Source of the DNA: Planctomycetota bacterium
Lineage (GTDB): Bacteria; Planctomycetota; Phycisphaerae; WQYP01
Assembly (NCBI GenBank): GCA_021790385.1
Contig: JAJYDW010000001.1
Location: forward strand, 1 to 64,000
DNA: 64,000 nucleotides
Direction of reading: 5' to 3'
Shown here: in pieces, positions 1 through 9,286 of the stretch
Layout: each line of letters starts with the position of its first letter
How positions within the stretch are numbered: position 1 is the first letter of the stretch
Program-made: the position numbers and the translations under genes
Notes under the pieces: model-generated
The model's input: the letters and a program-made list of their open reading frames with translations, nothing else
What the model was told of the DNA's origin: nothing
Databases searched by the model: none

Positions 1-126
1 TTGCCCTGAACCTGCTTAAACGGGAAAAGAGCGTCAAACTCGGCGTAAAGAACAAACGCCTGCTCGCCGGCTGGGACAACAATTACCTCCTGCGACTTAT
101 CTCCCAATGAGTATGCGTTCGCCCTG
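1..126 (+). mobile_element. Right end of an ISAs1-family insertion sequence (partial)
   Basis: The first 110 bases encode the last 35 residues of an ISAs1-type transposase. About 15 bases beyond its stop the sequence GCGTTCGCCCTG (115-126) occurs, which read from the other strand starts CAGGGCGAACGC. ISAs1-family terminal repeats commonly begin CAGGG, so the element probably ends near 126. The left end lies outside the window, so the inverted-repeat pairing and the target duplication cannot be verified. Confidence 0.5.
3..110 (+). CDS. ISAs1 family transposase, C-terminal fragment (cut by window start)
   Basis: Frame 3 is open from the window edge to a TGA at 108-110. The 35 visible residues contain ALNLLKREKSVKLG and KRLLAGWDNNYLLRLI, which match the conserved tail of ISAs1/H-repeat DDE transposases (ALNLLK..., K.KR..AGWD..YLL). 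The catalytic DDE residues would lie upstream of the window, so activity cannot be judged. No other transposase gene is visible in the window. Confidence 0.7.
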   Translation, partial: ALNLLKREKSVKLGVKNKRLLAGWDNNYLLRLISQ

Positions 127-155
127 CCCCGAACCCGGAGTTGCCTAGCTGTCAT

Positions 156-184
156 TTGACAGCCACTGTGCCATAAATTATTGT
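156..184 (+). promoter_or_regulatory. Candidate sigma-70-like promoter for the exported protein at 288
   Basis: TTGACA at 156-161 and TATTGT at 179-184 are separated by 17 bases. This is a perfect -35 and a 4/6 match -10, about 100 bases before the ATG at 288. The -35 overlaps a perfect inverted repeat, GCTGTCA-TT-TGACAGC (148-163), which could be an operator. The assignment is by pattern only. Confidence 0.4.
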
Positions 185-287
185 AGAAATGTGCGTTATG
201 AGCCAGTTGGAACGTTGTTGCCACTTTGCCTGTGGACGTTGCCAAAAGCCGGCATTGCTCACCTTTAATATTCTCCGGAGATTCTTT

Positions 288-1010
288 ATGTCAGTGCGTT
301 CATTTATACTCGGCATCACCGCCGTGGCCTTGCTTTGCGTTTCGGTAGTCCACGCGGCCACCAATTTGAGTACGCCGCTGGGTGCCTTGCGCACCTACGC
401 AGCCGCCATTCACGCGCAAAGTGTGCCCCATGCGATGGCGTGTGTCAGTAGCACCGGCAAACGCGAAAAAGCCGTGGTGAAATCCATGTTGACGATGATG
501 GTGGCCAATGAACATTTATCCAAAATTGCTGTGGCCAAGCTGGGGCCACCCACCAGTCGCGGCGGCAAGGAATTGGCCAGCGCTTCCAGCGGTTACAAGG
601 CCATGCAGGCCAAACTCAAAAAGGCCAAAGTAAGCATCAAGGGTACCGAGGCCACCGTCACGATGCCGGCACCAAAAGGCACCACTGCAGGTAAAACCGG
701 CATACTTTATTTTAAGAAAGTCGGCACCCATTGGAAAATTGACGGAGAAAAACTTTTTCATCTGGGCGCCGTGAAGAAAATCCCGACCAAGGAACTATCC
801 CAGAGGCTGAAAATGAGCGATCAGATGGCTGGGGCCTTTAATGCTGCGGCCGACGATATTCAAACGGGTAAGGTAAAAACATGGAAACAACTGCACGACG
901 ACATCTATATGAAAATGATGGCTGTGATGCATATGGGCGGCATGGGCGGTGCCCCGGCTAATAACGGTGGTGCGGGCAGCGGACCGGCTGGCGGCGGCAT
1001 GGGGCATTAA
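288..1010 (+). CDS. Exported protein of unknown function
   Basis: This 240-residue protein begins with a clear Sec signal peptide (MSVRSFILGITAVALLCVSV, cleavage near VHA-A). The start at 288 was chosen over the longer frame from 189 because CCGGAG lies 8-13 bases upstream and the signal peptide starts there. The mature part is lysine-rich and of mixed helix/strand character, with segments such as GILYFKKVGTHWKIDGEK that resemble the small secreted NTF2-like or DUF4878-type proteins in which a 'W.I..' strand closes the fold. The C-terminus is a flexible Met/His/Gly-rich tail (MHMGGMGG, GGGMGH) that could bind metal. It stands alone between the IS end and a convergent gene. No confident family is assigned. 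Confidence 0.75.
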   Translation: MSVRSFILGITAVALLCVSVVHAATNLSTPLGALRTYAAAIHAQSVPHAMACVSSTGKREKAVVKSMLTMMVANEHLSKIAVAKLGPPTSRGGKELASASSGYKAMQAKLKKAKVSIKGTEATVTMPAPKGTTAGKTGILYFKKVGTHWKIDGEKLFHLGAVKKIPTKELSQRLKMSDQMAGAFNAAADDIQTGKVKTWKQLHDDIYMKMMAVMHMGGMGGAPANNGGAGSGPAGGGMGH

Positions 1011-1087
1011 ATTGATCACCCCAACAGCCCCGATGACCGCTCCACGGCCTAAACCCGCCGCGCTTGGCAACGTCTCCCCCGCCACGC

Positions 1088-2071
1088 TCATTCCGGTTTC
1101 CCGGTGGTAATGGATGGCCGGAAAAGCTGGCTGCTGAAAGCCTTCTGGTATTCCGTCCAGTTGCCGTCTTCACTGGGAGCGGCCACGGCATCAAGGGCCA
1201 TTTGCGTTTTGGCATCCAGGTTATCAATCATGTTCACTAAAATAGCTTCAGGCGTTTTGGGGCGTACCACGGCACCAAATTCCGGCTCGCCATGGTGCGA
1301 AAGAATAATGTGCTCAACAACCATCAGCAGGTCCGGGCGGAAAGCTTTGCCGGTCTGCTGTGAAATTTTTTCCGCCCTTTGATGCACCCACATCGTACCG
1401 ATGGCAATATGCCCGACCAGGCGGCCGGTATCGGTGTAGTCAAAACCGGTGGAAAAGGCCAACTCCGCCGTTTTGCCGATGTCATGCAGGAACAGTCCGG
1501 CCAATACCAGATCCTGATCTATATCCGGATAGCGCGGACATATCACCAATGCCAGTTCCAGCAGACTAAGCGTATGTTCCAAAAGGCCGCCGATCCAGGC
1601 GTGGTGCATGCTTTGCGCCGCCGGGGAAAGCGAAAAACGCTTCATCAATTCCGGATCATCCACAAACGAAGCGATGAGCTGCGCCAGGTCTTTATCGTTA
1701 ATCTTGCCCAGAATCGTCTTCACCCGGGCCAGCATCTCCGGTACATTTTTCTGCGTATGCTTGAGCAGCTCCATCAGATTCAGCCGGGAAGCATCCTCAA
1801 TTTTCTGGATTCCCTCCGCCACAAGCTGCAGATGGCCCTGATAATTTTCCACCCGTCCGCGTACCTGCACGTATCCTGTACCAGGCAGCCGGTCATACAA
1901 TTCACGGGCGATATTCCACATGCGGCAATGAATTTTTCCGGTAGCATCAGAACATTCGGCTTTCAGGTACGGCTTGTTGGAAGTGGTGGTTCCCAGTTGC
2001 TTGCCACCCAGCACAAAAGCCTGATCCACAACATCTCCTTCACGGAGTTGAGCAATCGCAATGCGTGTCAT
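1088..2071 (-). CDS. 3'-5' exoribonuclease YhaM-like protein (OB fold plus HD domain)
   Basis: The protein has 327 residues. Residues 1-95 form an OB-fold nucleic-acid-binding domain (LREGDVVDQAFVLG..., VRGRVENYQGHLQLV). Residues about 140-310 form an HD phosphohydrolase domain with the metal-binding series HHAWIGGLLEHT ... GLFLHDIGKTAEL ... HIILSHHGEPEFG. This architecture is that of the YhaM/CBF1 family, which trims RNA or single-stranded DNA from the 3' end. The start at 2071 is preceded by GGAAGGAT; the upstream extension to 2152 has no ribosome site and does not look like the family. It converges with the preceding gene and diverges from the GH2 gene. Length and motif spacing are normal. 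Confidence 0.88.
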   Translation of the reverse strand: MTRIAIAQLREGDVVDQAFVLGGKQLGTTTSNKPYLKAECSDATGKIHCRMWNIARELYDRLPGTGYVQVRGRVENYQGHLQLVAEGIQKIEDASRLNLMELLKHTQKNVPEMLARVKTILGKINDKDLAQLIASFVDDPELMKRFSLSPAAQSMHHAWIGGLLEHTLSLLELALVICPRYPDIDQDLVLAGLFLHDIGKTAELAFSTGFDYTDTGRLVGHIAIGTMWVHQRAEKISQQTGKAFRPDLLMVVEHIILSHHGEPEFGAVVRPKTPEAILVNMIDNLDAKTQMALDAVAAPSEDGNWTEYQKAFSSQLFRPSITTGKPE

Positions 2072-2322
2072 GATAATCCTTCCAGTATTCACAAACCCGG
2101 CGTCTGAAACTCTACGCGAATACAACTTTTTGTACAACCGCAGCCTGCACATACAGCACCAATGGCTTCGGACGACTCCGCCATAACCAGCTGCCTTTCC
2201 GGAAAACTCGCAATTGCCTTTTTTGAACAGGTTGATAGTATAGTTTCTCTTCAGGCCCGTTGGGAGCCTGACTGACCCGCAGGCTCGGATTATCTTGTTG
2301 AACGCTGCAAGGCAAAAACGTC

Positions 2323-4164
2323 ATGTCAATTATTCCACGCCCCGAATATCCCCGTCCACAATTTTGCCGCGAAAAATGGCTGTGTCTGAATGGCTCCTGG
2401 GAATTTGAAATGGATGTCAGCGACAGCGGCCTGGAACGCGGATTGTTGCATCGTCCGCTCCATGCCAAAATCACCGTTCCCTTCTGCCCGGAATCGACTC
2501 TCTCTGGAATCGGCCATACCGATTTTATGCCCGCAGTCTGGTATCGCCGCAAGGTGGCAATTCCCGCAGATTGGAACACCGGCCGCATATTGTTGCACTT
2601 TCAGGCCGTGGATTATGACGCCACCGTGTGGGTCAACGGCCGTGAGGTCTACAGGCATCGCGGTGGCTTTACACCTTTTACGGTGGATCTGCGCAGCGGC
2701 GTGGACGCCGGAACAGAGTTGACTGTGGTACTGCGGGCACGTGATGATGCACGATCTTCACCGCAACCGCTGGGCAAGCAGTCCCGGGAGTATGCCAATC
2801 AAGCGTGTCTGTACACACGTACCACGGGTATCTGGCAAACGGTATGGATGGAGCCTGTCCCCGCCGAAGGCTATTTACATCGCCCTCGACTTACGCCGGA
2901 TGTCGCCGCAGGTATTATCCGTTTGGTGCAGCCGATCAGTCGTAACTCCACCGGCTGGAAAATTCGGGCGGTGCTTTCGGATCAACATGGCTCCGTAGCT
3001 TCGTCCGTCACCCGCGCGGATATGGATTTAAGCCCCACCGTAGACTTGCCCATTCCCGCCGACCGCCGTCGGCTGTGGTCCATCGCTGATCCGCATTTAT
3101 ATGATTTGAAAATTGAGCTTCTCAATCAGCAAAATGAAGTGATAGATGCCGCCCGCAGTTATGCCGGCTTGCGCAGTGTAAGCCTTGATGGCCATCGTCT
3201 GCTGTTGAATGGAAAACCAGTCTTCCAGCGGCTGGTGCTGGACCAGGGTTATTATCCCGACGGTATTTTGACCGCCCCGACCGATGAGGCTCTCAAGGCG
3301 GATATCACGCTGTCCCAGACGGCGGGTTTCAACGGTGCTCGGCTGCATCAGAAGGTTTTTGAAGAGCGGTTCCTTTATCACGCCGATCGGATGGGGTACC
3401 TGTGTTGGGGCGAATTTGCCGACTGGGGCGCAGCGGGGTTTGGTCCTGTCAGAGATCACCAGAGACACCCCATAACTTTTGCCGGCCAATGGCTGGAGGC
3501 GTTGCAGCGCGATTATTCCCACCCGTGTATCATTGGATGGTGTCCCCTGAATGAAACGCACCAGCCCATTGGCGACCGAATCAGCGATCTGGATGATACC
3601 ACCTGGGCTATGTTTCTGGCCACCAGGGCGATGGACCCCACCAGACCCGTGTTGGATACTTCAGGCTATTCCCATCGCGTTTATGAAGCGGATGTTTATG
3701 ATTCCCATGACTATGCAGATAACTCCGACTTCTGGAAGGGCTTTGCAGGATTTAAACTGCGGCATCAGGCAACTCCAACATTCATTCCTTTTGCTAATTG
3801 CGCCACCGACGCGCAGCCGGCCTCCATTGCCTACAACGGCCAACCCTATTTTGTAAGTGAATTCGGTGGTCTGGGCTTTCATCTGGCGACCGTGACGAAA
3901 GATAAAAATGCCGTGGAAGCGGCTGTCCCCTGGGGCTACGGCCAGATACCCACCACAGAAGAGGAATTTCTCAAGCGTTTTTCCGCACTCTGTGACGTGC
4001 TGCTGGATAATCCACGGATGTTTGGCTATTGCTATACACAGTTGACTGATGTTTTTCAGGAACAGAATGGAATTTTTACCTTTGATCGCCGCGCTAAAAT
4101 TGACCTGGTCAAAGTGCGCAACATTCAACAACGCCAGGCCGCGTTTGAGAACAACGGCGGCTAA
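2323..4164 (+). CDS. Glycoside hydrolase family 2 enzyme (beta-galactosidase/glucuronidase/mannosidase type)
   Basis: The protein has 613 residues. A jelly-roll sugar-binding domain (about 15-180, with LNGSWEFEMD and AVDYDATVWVNG), an immunoglobulin-like domain (about 185-285) and a TIM barrel (about 290-605) follow in the usual GH2 order. The acid/base glutamate is E411 in CPLNETH and the nucleophile is E513 in YFVSEFGG. There is no signal peptide, so it should act in the cytoplasm. It lacks the C-terminal domains of LacZ and resembles the shorter 'sugar-binding/TIM barrel' GH2 enzymes. The alpha-mannosidase 40 bases downstream suggests that it removes beta-linked sugars from the same oligosaccharide. 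Exact specificity cannot be read from sequence. An AAGG ribosome site precedes the ATG. Confidence 0.9.
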   Translation: MSIIPRPEYPRPQFCREKWLCLNGSWEFEMDVSDSGLERGLLHRPLHAKITVPFCPESTLSGIGHTDFMPAVWYRRKVAIPADWNTGRILLHFQAVDYDATVWVNGREVYRHRGGFTPFTVDLRSGVDAGTELTVVLRARDDARSSPQPLGKQSREYANQACLYTRTTGIWQTVWMEPVPAEGYLHRPRLTPDVAAGIIRLVQPISRNSTGWKIRAVLSDQHGSVASSVTRADMDLSPTVDLPIPADRRRLWSIADPHLYDLKIELLNQQNEVIDAARSYAGLRSVSLDGHRLLLNGKPVFQRLVLDQGYYPDGILTAPTDEALKADITLSQTAGFNGARLHQKVFEERFLYHADRMGYLCWGEFADWGAAGFGPVRDHQRHPITFAGQWLEALQRDYSHPCIIGWCPLNETHQPIGDRISDLDDTTWAMFLATRAMDPTRPVLDTSGYSHRVYEADVYDSHDYADNSDFWKGFAGFKLRHQATPTFIPFANCATDAQPASIAYNGQPYFVSEFGGLGFHLATVTKDKNAVEAAVPWGYGQIPTTEEEFLKRFSALCDVLLDNPRMFGYCYTQLTDVFQEQNGIFTFDRRAKIDLVKVRNIQQRQAAFENNGG

Positions 4165-4204
4165 ATGCCGGCGGCATCCACATAAAAGATGAAATGAAAC
4201 GTTT

Positions 4205-7200
4205 ATGAAGCTTATCGTGCATTTGATTGGTAACGCCCATCTGGATCCCGCCTGGCTGTGGACCTGGCCGGCCGGCGTGGATGAATCTATTAATACGTGC
4301 CGCACGGCCTGCGACCTGCTGGATTTATACCCGGACCTGCACATCACACGCGGCGAAGCGTGGGTGTATGATCAGGTGCGCAAGGCGGATCCGCACACAT
4401 TCAAACGTATTCAAGCCCACGTTGGTGCGGGGCGATGGCATATCGTCAATGGTTGGTGGATTCAGCCCGATTGTAATCTGCCCGGGGAAGTCTCTTTTCA
4501 AAAGCAGGCGGAAATCGGCGGCCGGTTTTTTCAGGAACATTTTGGTGTTCACGTGGATGTCGGTTATAATGTGGATTCTTTTGGCCATTGCGCCATGCTT
4601 CCCAGTTTTCTTACCCGTACCGGCATGAATGCGTATGTATTTATGCGGCCGCAAGCCACGGAAAAAACACTTCCGTCCGACCTTTTTCGCTGGCAAAGCC
4701 CTGTCGGAGATACGGTGACGGCATTTCGCATTTCCGGAGCGTATCTGGCAACCAGTGTGTCGGGGTTAATCAGCAATATCCACGCAACCGTAGCCGCGGC
4801 AGACCGCCGCGTGGGCCACACCATGTGTTTTTATGGTGTGGGCGATCACGGTGGAGGACCGACGCGGGCCCAGATCGAATGGATCCGGAAGAACCGGCAT
4901 TTCTCTGCGGATGTGGAGTTGCGCTTCAGCCATCCACGGGCATTTTTTGATGCGGTTAAGGATAAGGCCGCACAATTGCCTCTGGTGGTCGGTGAATTAC
5001 AAATGCATGCGATAGGCTGTTACACCGCGGTCCGTGCCATCAAACAGGGCGTGCGACAGGGCGAGGCGGCGTTAATACAGGCGCAGATTCTGGCCAACGA
5101 TCTGCCGGAACCACGGGCGTCCGAAACCCGGCAAAAACTGCTGGAAGCATGGCGGCGGCTGCTTTTTAATGAATTTCATGATGTGCTCGGAGGCACCTGC
5201 ATCGATAAAGCCTGTCAGCAGAGCATCGATGATCTGGGTTTTGTCCGATCGGTGGCTCACGAAATTATCGTGGATAGCACCCGCAGGAATATGGCCAGCC
5301 TTACCCCCTGCCCTCGGCAGCGTCTGGTCATCTGCAATCCTTCGGACAAACCATGGGCCGGTCTGGCCGAATTTGAACCCTATCTGCCGGCGAATGGACA
5401 ATCACCTGAATTTATATTGCGGGATGAAGATGGAGCGGTGGTGCCGTCGCAGGATATAGCGGCGGACGCAGCCGTGGATATGACCCGCAGAATCTTGTTT
5501 CCGGTACGTGTGCCGCCCAACGGACGGAAAATTTTGCAACTTTACCGCAGGCCTGAAACGCAACGTGGACCTACCCCATTTAACGTACAAGTTGACAAGC
5601 TGGCCCACCGGCAACTCCAACTCAGTGTCGGTCGCACCGGCATGGAACAATTGCATTTTCATTCCCAGTCTATGCTGGGAACGGGTGGAATTCAGATTGT
5701 CGTGCTGGAGGATTTGTCCGATACCTGGTCGCACGGCCTGGTTGGCTACCAGGGACCGCTGCTGGGGGCCTTTACCGCAGCCACACCATGGCGCGTCCGC
5801 GAGCAGGGACCACTGCGTGCGGCCCTGGAAAATTCCTTCAGCTTCCAGGGCAGCTCTTTACACTGGACTGTACTGCTGGAACAAGATTCGCCCATGATTC
5901 GGATGAAACTGCGGCTGAATTGGCATGGGCATCGCAAAATCGTGAAGCTGCTTTTGCCGGCGGGCTTTGTGGTGCAGTCGCGGCGCGACGGCACGCCAGG
6001 ATCCCTGATTGAAAGACCGTTGGACGGACGGGAATACCCGCTGCGCGATGTGGTAACGCTGCAAGGTCAGGATCGGTCATTGGCCATGGTCAGTGCGGAT
6101 ATTTCCGGCGTGGATGTACAGGCGGACGGCCTTATCCGTGCAACCCTGCTGCGCTGTCCGAGCTATGCCAACCATGATCCCTTCGTGGTGCCGCCGGGAG
6201 ACGCATTTCCGGTTACCGATCAGGGAACGCATGAATACGAAATAGCCATTTTGGCCGGTGCGACTGATCTGGCACCACAGGCCCTGGAGGTAGCCCACCG
6301 CATGAACTTTCCGCTCTGGATTTCGGAAGCCACCCAGGGCATGGCTGCAGGCTGGACCTACGACCCGACCCTGGCTGTCGCTGCCAGCCCGGACGAACCA
6401 CCGATCATGCCCTTTGAAGCCTTGGGGGCGTGGGAACTTTATGATCGATTGGCGGATTCCCGGGCTGTCAGCGTGGTACCCAGTGAAACCATCAATCCAC
6501 GGTGGCTGGGAGAAAAGCTTATTTTCACCACAGCGGCGAGCCTCGCCATCGATTGGCTCATGCCGTGCGATTCACGTTATTGTATCACCGCCGGATACGT
6601 GGAAGGCGGGGAGTTTGGTGCCCTGGATGTTTATGCAGATGAAAAACTGCTCGGGAGCCTCAAAGCTGATGGCAGCACACCGCAGACTCTCGTAACGGCG
6701 GCGGCTTTGCCCGCAGGCAAAGTGCGGCTGGAACTGCGGCGCTGTAGCGGCAGCAAAACCGCACTTGGCTTTTTGGAATGTATACCCGTGTTGCGCGATA
6801 TGGGCGGGGCGTCGTGGATGGCGATCGGTCCGTTTGCGTATGATTTGAAATCGGGCCTGGCACCGGAGCAATTGCTGGAAACCATCGTACATGAGCCGGA
6901 AACATCGCGCGATTTTCAATCCGCCGTGGTGTTAAACAAACATGCCACCGCACGCTGGACGCGCATGAGCGACTGTGATGATTATGTGGACTTTAAAAAA
7001 GTTTTCGGTGCCGGAGAAGGTTCGATTCATTATGCAGTAACGCATTTGTTTTCGCCGCGCCCCTGTCGCGTGCGACTTCGGTACGGAATGGATTATTACT
7101 TGCGGATGTGGTTGAACGGAAAACTGGTGCTGCCATTTGCCCGGGGCCATGGATCGGCATGCAAGGGGCAGTTTTTCCTCGATGTGGATTTGCCCGCTGG

Positions 7201-7324
7201 ACACAGCGAATTGCTGGTGAAAGTGGCTGCCGGTTCGGGCGGTAATGGGTTTTGGATGGCCGTGAGCAATCTGGAAAATCTGGCCGTCGAGGCGATACCG
7301 AACCGGCCCGTGCGCCCGGGGTAG
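4205..7324 (+). CDS. Glycoside hydrolase family 38 alpha-mannosidase with C-terminal extension
   Basis: The protein has 1039 residues. The GH38 catalytic domain is at the N-terminus. Zinc ligands H12 and D14 are in GNAHLDPAWLW, the nucleophile D124 is in NVDSFGH, and further conserved blocks are GVGDHGGGPT and FNEFHDVLGG. The middle and the C-terminal beta domains (LLEQDSPMIRMKLRLNWHG region) are typical of the family. The last roughly 250 residues look like an additional beta-sandwich module (KVRLELRRCSG..., KLLGSLKADG, SELLVKVAAGSGG), probably carbohydrate-binding. There is no signal peptide. It lies 40 bases after the GH2 gene and is probably co-transcribed with it. A second GH38 of different subtype occurs at 10778; the two share only the family motifs. 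Confidence 0.9.
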   Translation: MKLIVHLIGNAHLDPAWLWTWPAGVDESINTCRTACDLLDLYPDLHITRGEAWVYDQVRKADPHTFKRIQAHVGAGRWHIVNGWWIQPDCNLPGEVSFQKQAEIGGRFFQEHFGVHVDVGYNVDSFGHCAMLPSFLTRTGMNAYVFMRPQATEKTLPSDLFRWQSPVGDTVTAFRISGAYLATSVSGLISNIHATVAAADRRVGHTMCFYGVGDHGGGPTRAQIEWIRKNRHFSADVELRFSHPRAFFDAVKDKAAQLPLVVGELQMHAIGCYTAVRAIKQGVRQGEAALIQAQILANDLPEPRASETRQKLLEAWRRLLFNEFHDVLGGTCIDKACQQSIDDLGFVRSVAHEIIVDSTRRNMASLTPCPRQRLVICNPSDKPWAGLAEFEPYLPANGQSPEFILRDEDGAVVPSQDIAADAAVDMTRRILFPVRVPPNGRKILQLYRRPETQRGPTPFNVQVDKLAHRQLQLSVGRTGMEQLHFHSQSMLGTGGIQIVVLEDLSDTWSHGLVGYQGPLLGAFTAATPWRVREQGPLRAALENSFSFQGSSLHWTVLLEQDSPMIRMKLRLNWHGHRKIVKLLLPAGFVVQSRRDGTPGSLIERPLDGREYPLRDVVTLQGQDRSLAMVSADISGVDVQADGLIRATLLRCPSYANHDPFVVPPGDAFPVTDQGTHEYEIAILAGATDLAPQALEVAHRMNFPLWISEATQGMAAGWTYDPTLAVAASPDEPPIMPFEALGAWELYDRLADSRAVSVVPSETINPRWLGEKLIFTTAASLAIDWLMPCDSRYCITAGYVEGGEFGALDVYADEKLLGSLKADGSTPQTLVTAAALPAGKVRLELRRCSGSKTALGFLECIPVLRDMGGASWMAIGPFAYDLKSGLAPEQLLETIVHEPETSRDFQSAVVLNKHATARWTRMSDCDDYVDFKKVFGAGEGSIHYAVTHLFSPRPCRVRLRYGMDYYLRMWLNGKLVLPFARGHGSACKGQFFLDVDLPAGHSELLVKVAAGSGGNGFWMAVSNLENLAVEAIPNRPVRPG

Positions 7325-7404
7325 AGGGAGGGAAAGCAACCAAACTGAATTCCGCAGTCCGCTCCGCGCTTGGCATTGAAGCCGGTTTATGCTATAAGAT
7401 CGCA

Positions 7405-8118
7405 ATGGCAAAACCCACGGTCATGGCGATTGCTCATCGTGGAGCATCGGCTATTGCCCCCGAAAACACCGTTGCCGCTTTCGATGAAGCTATTCGGTTG
7501 GGATCGTCAGCGGTTGAGTTTGATGTGAGAATGTCCGCCGATGGTGTTCCCGTAGTCATCCACGATGACCGGATCGACCGAACAACCAATGGCCATGGGC
7601 GCGTGGCGGATTTTACGGCGCTGGACTTGCGCCGCTTTGATGCCGGTTCGTGGAAAGGTCATCGGTTTGCGGCAGCACGCATTCCCACGCTGGAAGAAGC
7701 CCTGCTGGCGATTGCGGATCCCGTGATTCCAGTCCTTGAAATCAAAGTCCATGTTCCGGCAGCGATGCTGGCGGAATTGCTGCTTCGCCGCAATGTGGCG
7801 GCCCGGGCGATGGTGATCAGCTACCATGCAGAACTACTGGCTCCGCTGAAGGCATTATTGCCGAAACTGAAAATCGGATTGCTGCTGGATGACTGGAACA
7901 AGGATCCGCTGCGGCCGGCGCGGGCGCTGGCTGCAACCACCGTGGTGGCAAACGTGCGGTGTCTGACGATAGAGCATGTAGCGGCGGCGCATGTCGCCGG
8001 CCTCAAAGTATGGTGCTTTACGGCCAATGATGTCGGACTGGTGGCGGCAATGGCGGCGATGGGAGTGGAAGGGATTATTACGGATTATCCCGACCTGATC
8101 CGTTCTCAACGTGGATGA
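7405..8118 (+). CDS. Glycerophosphodiester phosphodiesterase
   Basis: The 237-residue protein is a GDPD-type TIM barrel that hydrolyses glycerophosphodiesters to glycerol-3-phosphate and an alcohol. Catalytic and metal-binding residues are visible: H11-R12 in AHRGASA, E38 and D40 in VEFDV, and H53 in VVIHDDRIDRTTNG. The ELK-like metal residue is present as EIKVH. The start at 7405 is set by the family N-terminus (MAKPTVMAIAHRG); the longer frame from 7252 overlaps the mannosidase. There is no signal peptide. It lies 80 bases after the mannosidase and 35 bases before rho, on the same strand. Confidence 0.9.
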   Translation: MAKPTVMAIAHRGASAIAPENTVAAFDEAIRLGSSAVEFDVRMSADGVPVVIHDDRIDRTTNGHGRVADFTALDLRRFDAGSWKGHRFAAARIPTLEEALLAIADPVIPVLEIKVHVPAAMLAELLLRRNVAARAMVISYHAELLAPLKALLPKLKIGLLLDDWNKDPLRPARALAATTVVANVRCLTIEHVAAAHVAGLKVWCFTANDVGLVAAMAAMGVEGIITDYPDLIRSQRG

Positions 8119-8153
8119 TCGGCCAGGACAATTTAGCATAGCGAGACGATGGA

Positions 8154-9281
8154 ATGGAAAACCAAGTGACTGGTTTGCTGGAAATAACCGAAAAAGGTCA
8201 TGGACTGTTGCGCACACAGCAGCGAAAATTCAAGCCGAACCCCACAGATGTCATGGTTTCCAGTGAAATGATTGAGGCCTTGCACCTGCGGCCCGGCCTG
8301 ATACTCACGGGCACGTTGAAATCCAATGGCAAAGGATCTGTGGATCAGGTCGTGGAAATAATTTCCATCAACGGCAAAACGCCCGCGGAGTATCAGCGGA
8401 TTACGCCTTTTTCCGAATTGACGGTTATTGACCCGCGGCAGCGCATCGTGCTGGAGACCAAAGGCGGGCCGGAGTCCATGCGCATCATGGATATGCTCAC
8501 CCCGATTGGCCGCGGACAGCGGGGCTTGATTGTGGCTCCACCCAAAACCGGCAAAACCACCTTGCTCAAGCAGATCGCGGAAGCCGCCCTGATCAATCAT
8601 CCGGATATGAAGGTGTTCATTTTGCTCATTGATGAGCGCCCGGAGGAAGTAACCGATTTTCGCCGCTCGCTGTCGGCAGAAGTCTGGGCCAGCAACAATG
8701 ACGAAGATGTTCCATCCCACGTGCGCGCCGCGCGGGGCATGATAGAGCGAGCCCGGCGTCTGGTGGAATTTGGTGCCGACGTGCTGGTGGTGCTGGATTC
8801 GATTACGCGACTGGGGCGGGCGTTTAATCATTTTGTGGGGTCTAGTGGGCGCACAATGTCCGGCGGTGTGGATTCGTCGGCCCTGCTGGAACCACGCAGT
8901 ATTTTTGGGGCCGCACGTAATATCGAACATGGCGGCTCCCTGACCATTATCGCCTCCGCGCTGATTGACACCGGCAGCCGGATGGATGAGCTGATCTTTC
9001 AGGAATTCAAGGGCACGGGCAATATGGAAGTAGTCCTGTCGCGCAAGCTCGCCGAACGACGGGTGTGGCCGGCCATCGATCTACCGGTCAGCGGTACGCG
9101 CAAGGAAGAATTACTGCTCGGACCGGAAATGGCACACAAGTCCGCACTGCTGCGGCGTAATCTGATTCATCGCGATCCAGTGCAGGCTATGCAGACGCTT
9201 CTCACCGCCATGAAAAAATATCCGACCAATACGGAATTTCTCAATAGCTTCCGTGAACCCACCCCACTGCGCCGGCGGTGA
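8154..9281 (+). CDS. rho: Transcription termination factor Rho
   Basis: The 375-residue protein is a hexameric RNA helicase that ends transcription. The cold-shock-like RNA-binding domain occupies residues 1-75, followed by the RecA-like ATPase with Walker A APPKTGKTT, Walker B VLVVLDSIT, the Q-loop (GVDSSALLEPRS) and the R-loop region (IFQEFKGTGNMEV). It is shorter than E. coli Rho (419) because it begins almost directly at the RNA-binding fold, without the helical N-terminal Rho_N segment. It converges with metK, and only 5 bases separate the two stop codons. Confidence 0.97.
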   Translation: MENQVTGLLEITEKGHGLLRTQQRKFKPNPTDVMVSSEMIEALHLRPGLILTGTLKSNGKGSVDQVVEIISINGKTPAEYQRITPFSELTVIDPRQRIVLETKGGPESMRIMDMLTPIGRGQRGLIVAPPKTGKTTLLKQIAEAALINHPDMKVFILLIDERPEEVTDFRRSLSAEVWASNNDEDVPSHVRAARGMIERARRLVEFGADVLVVLDSITRLGRAFNHFVGSSGRTMSGGVDSSALLEPRSIFGAARNIEHGGSLTIIASALIDTGSRMDELIFQEFKGTGNMEVVLSRKLAERRVWPAIDLPVSGTRKEELLLGPEMAHKSALLRRNLIHRDPVQAMQTLLTAMKKYPTNTEFLNSFREPTPLRRR

Positions 9282-9286
9282 TACGC

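Noticed and set aside
1379-2107. 242-codon + strand frame opposite the YhaM-like gene
   Set aside because: Shadow of the OB/HD protein; composition (Gln/His/Arg-rich) is typical of an antisense frame.
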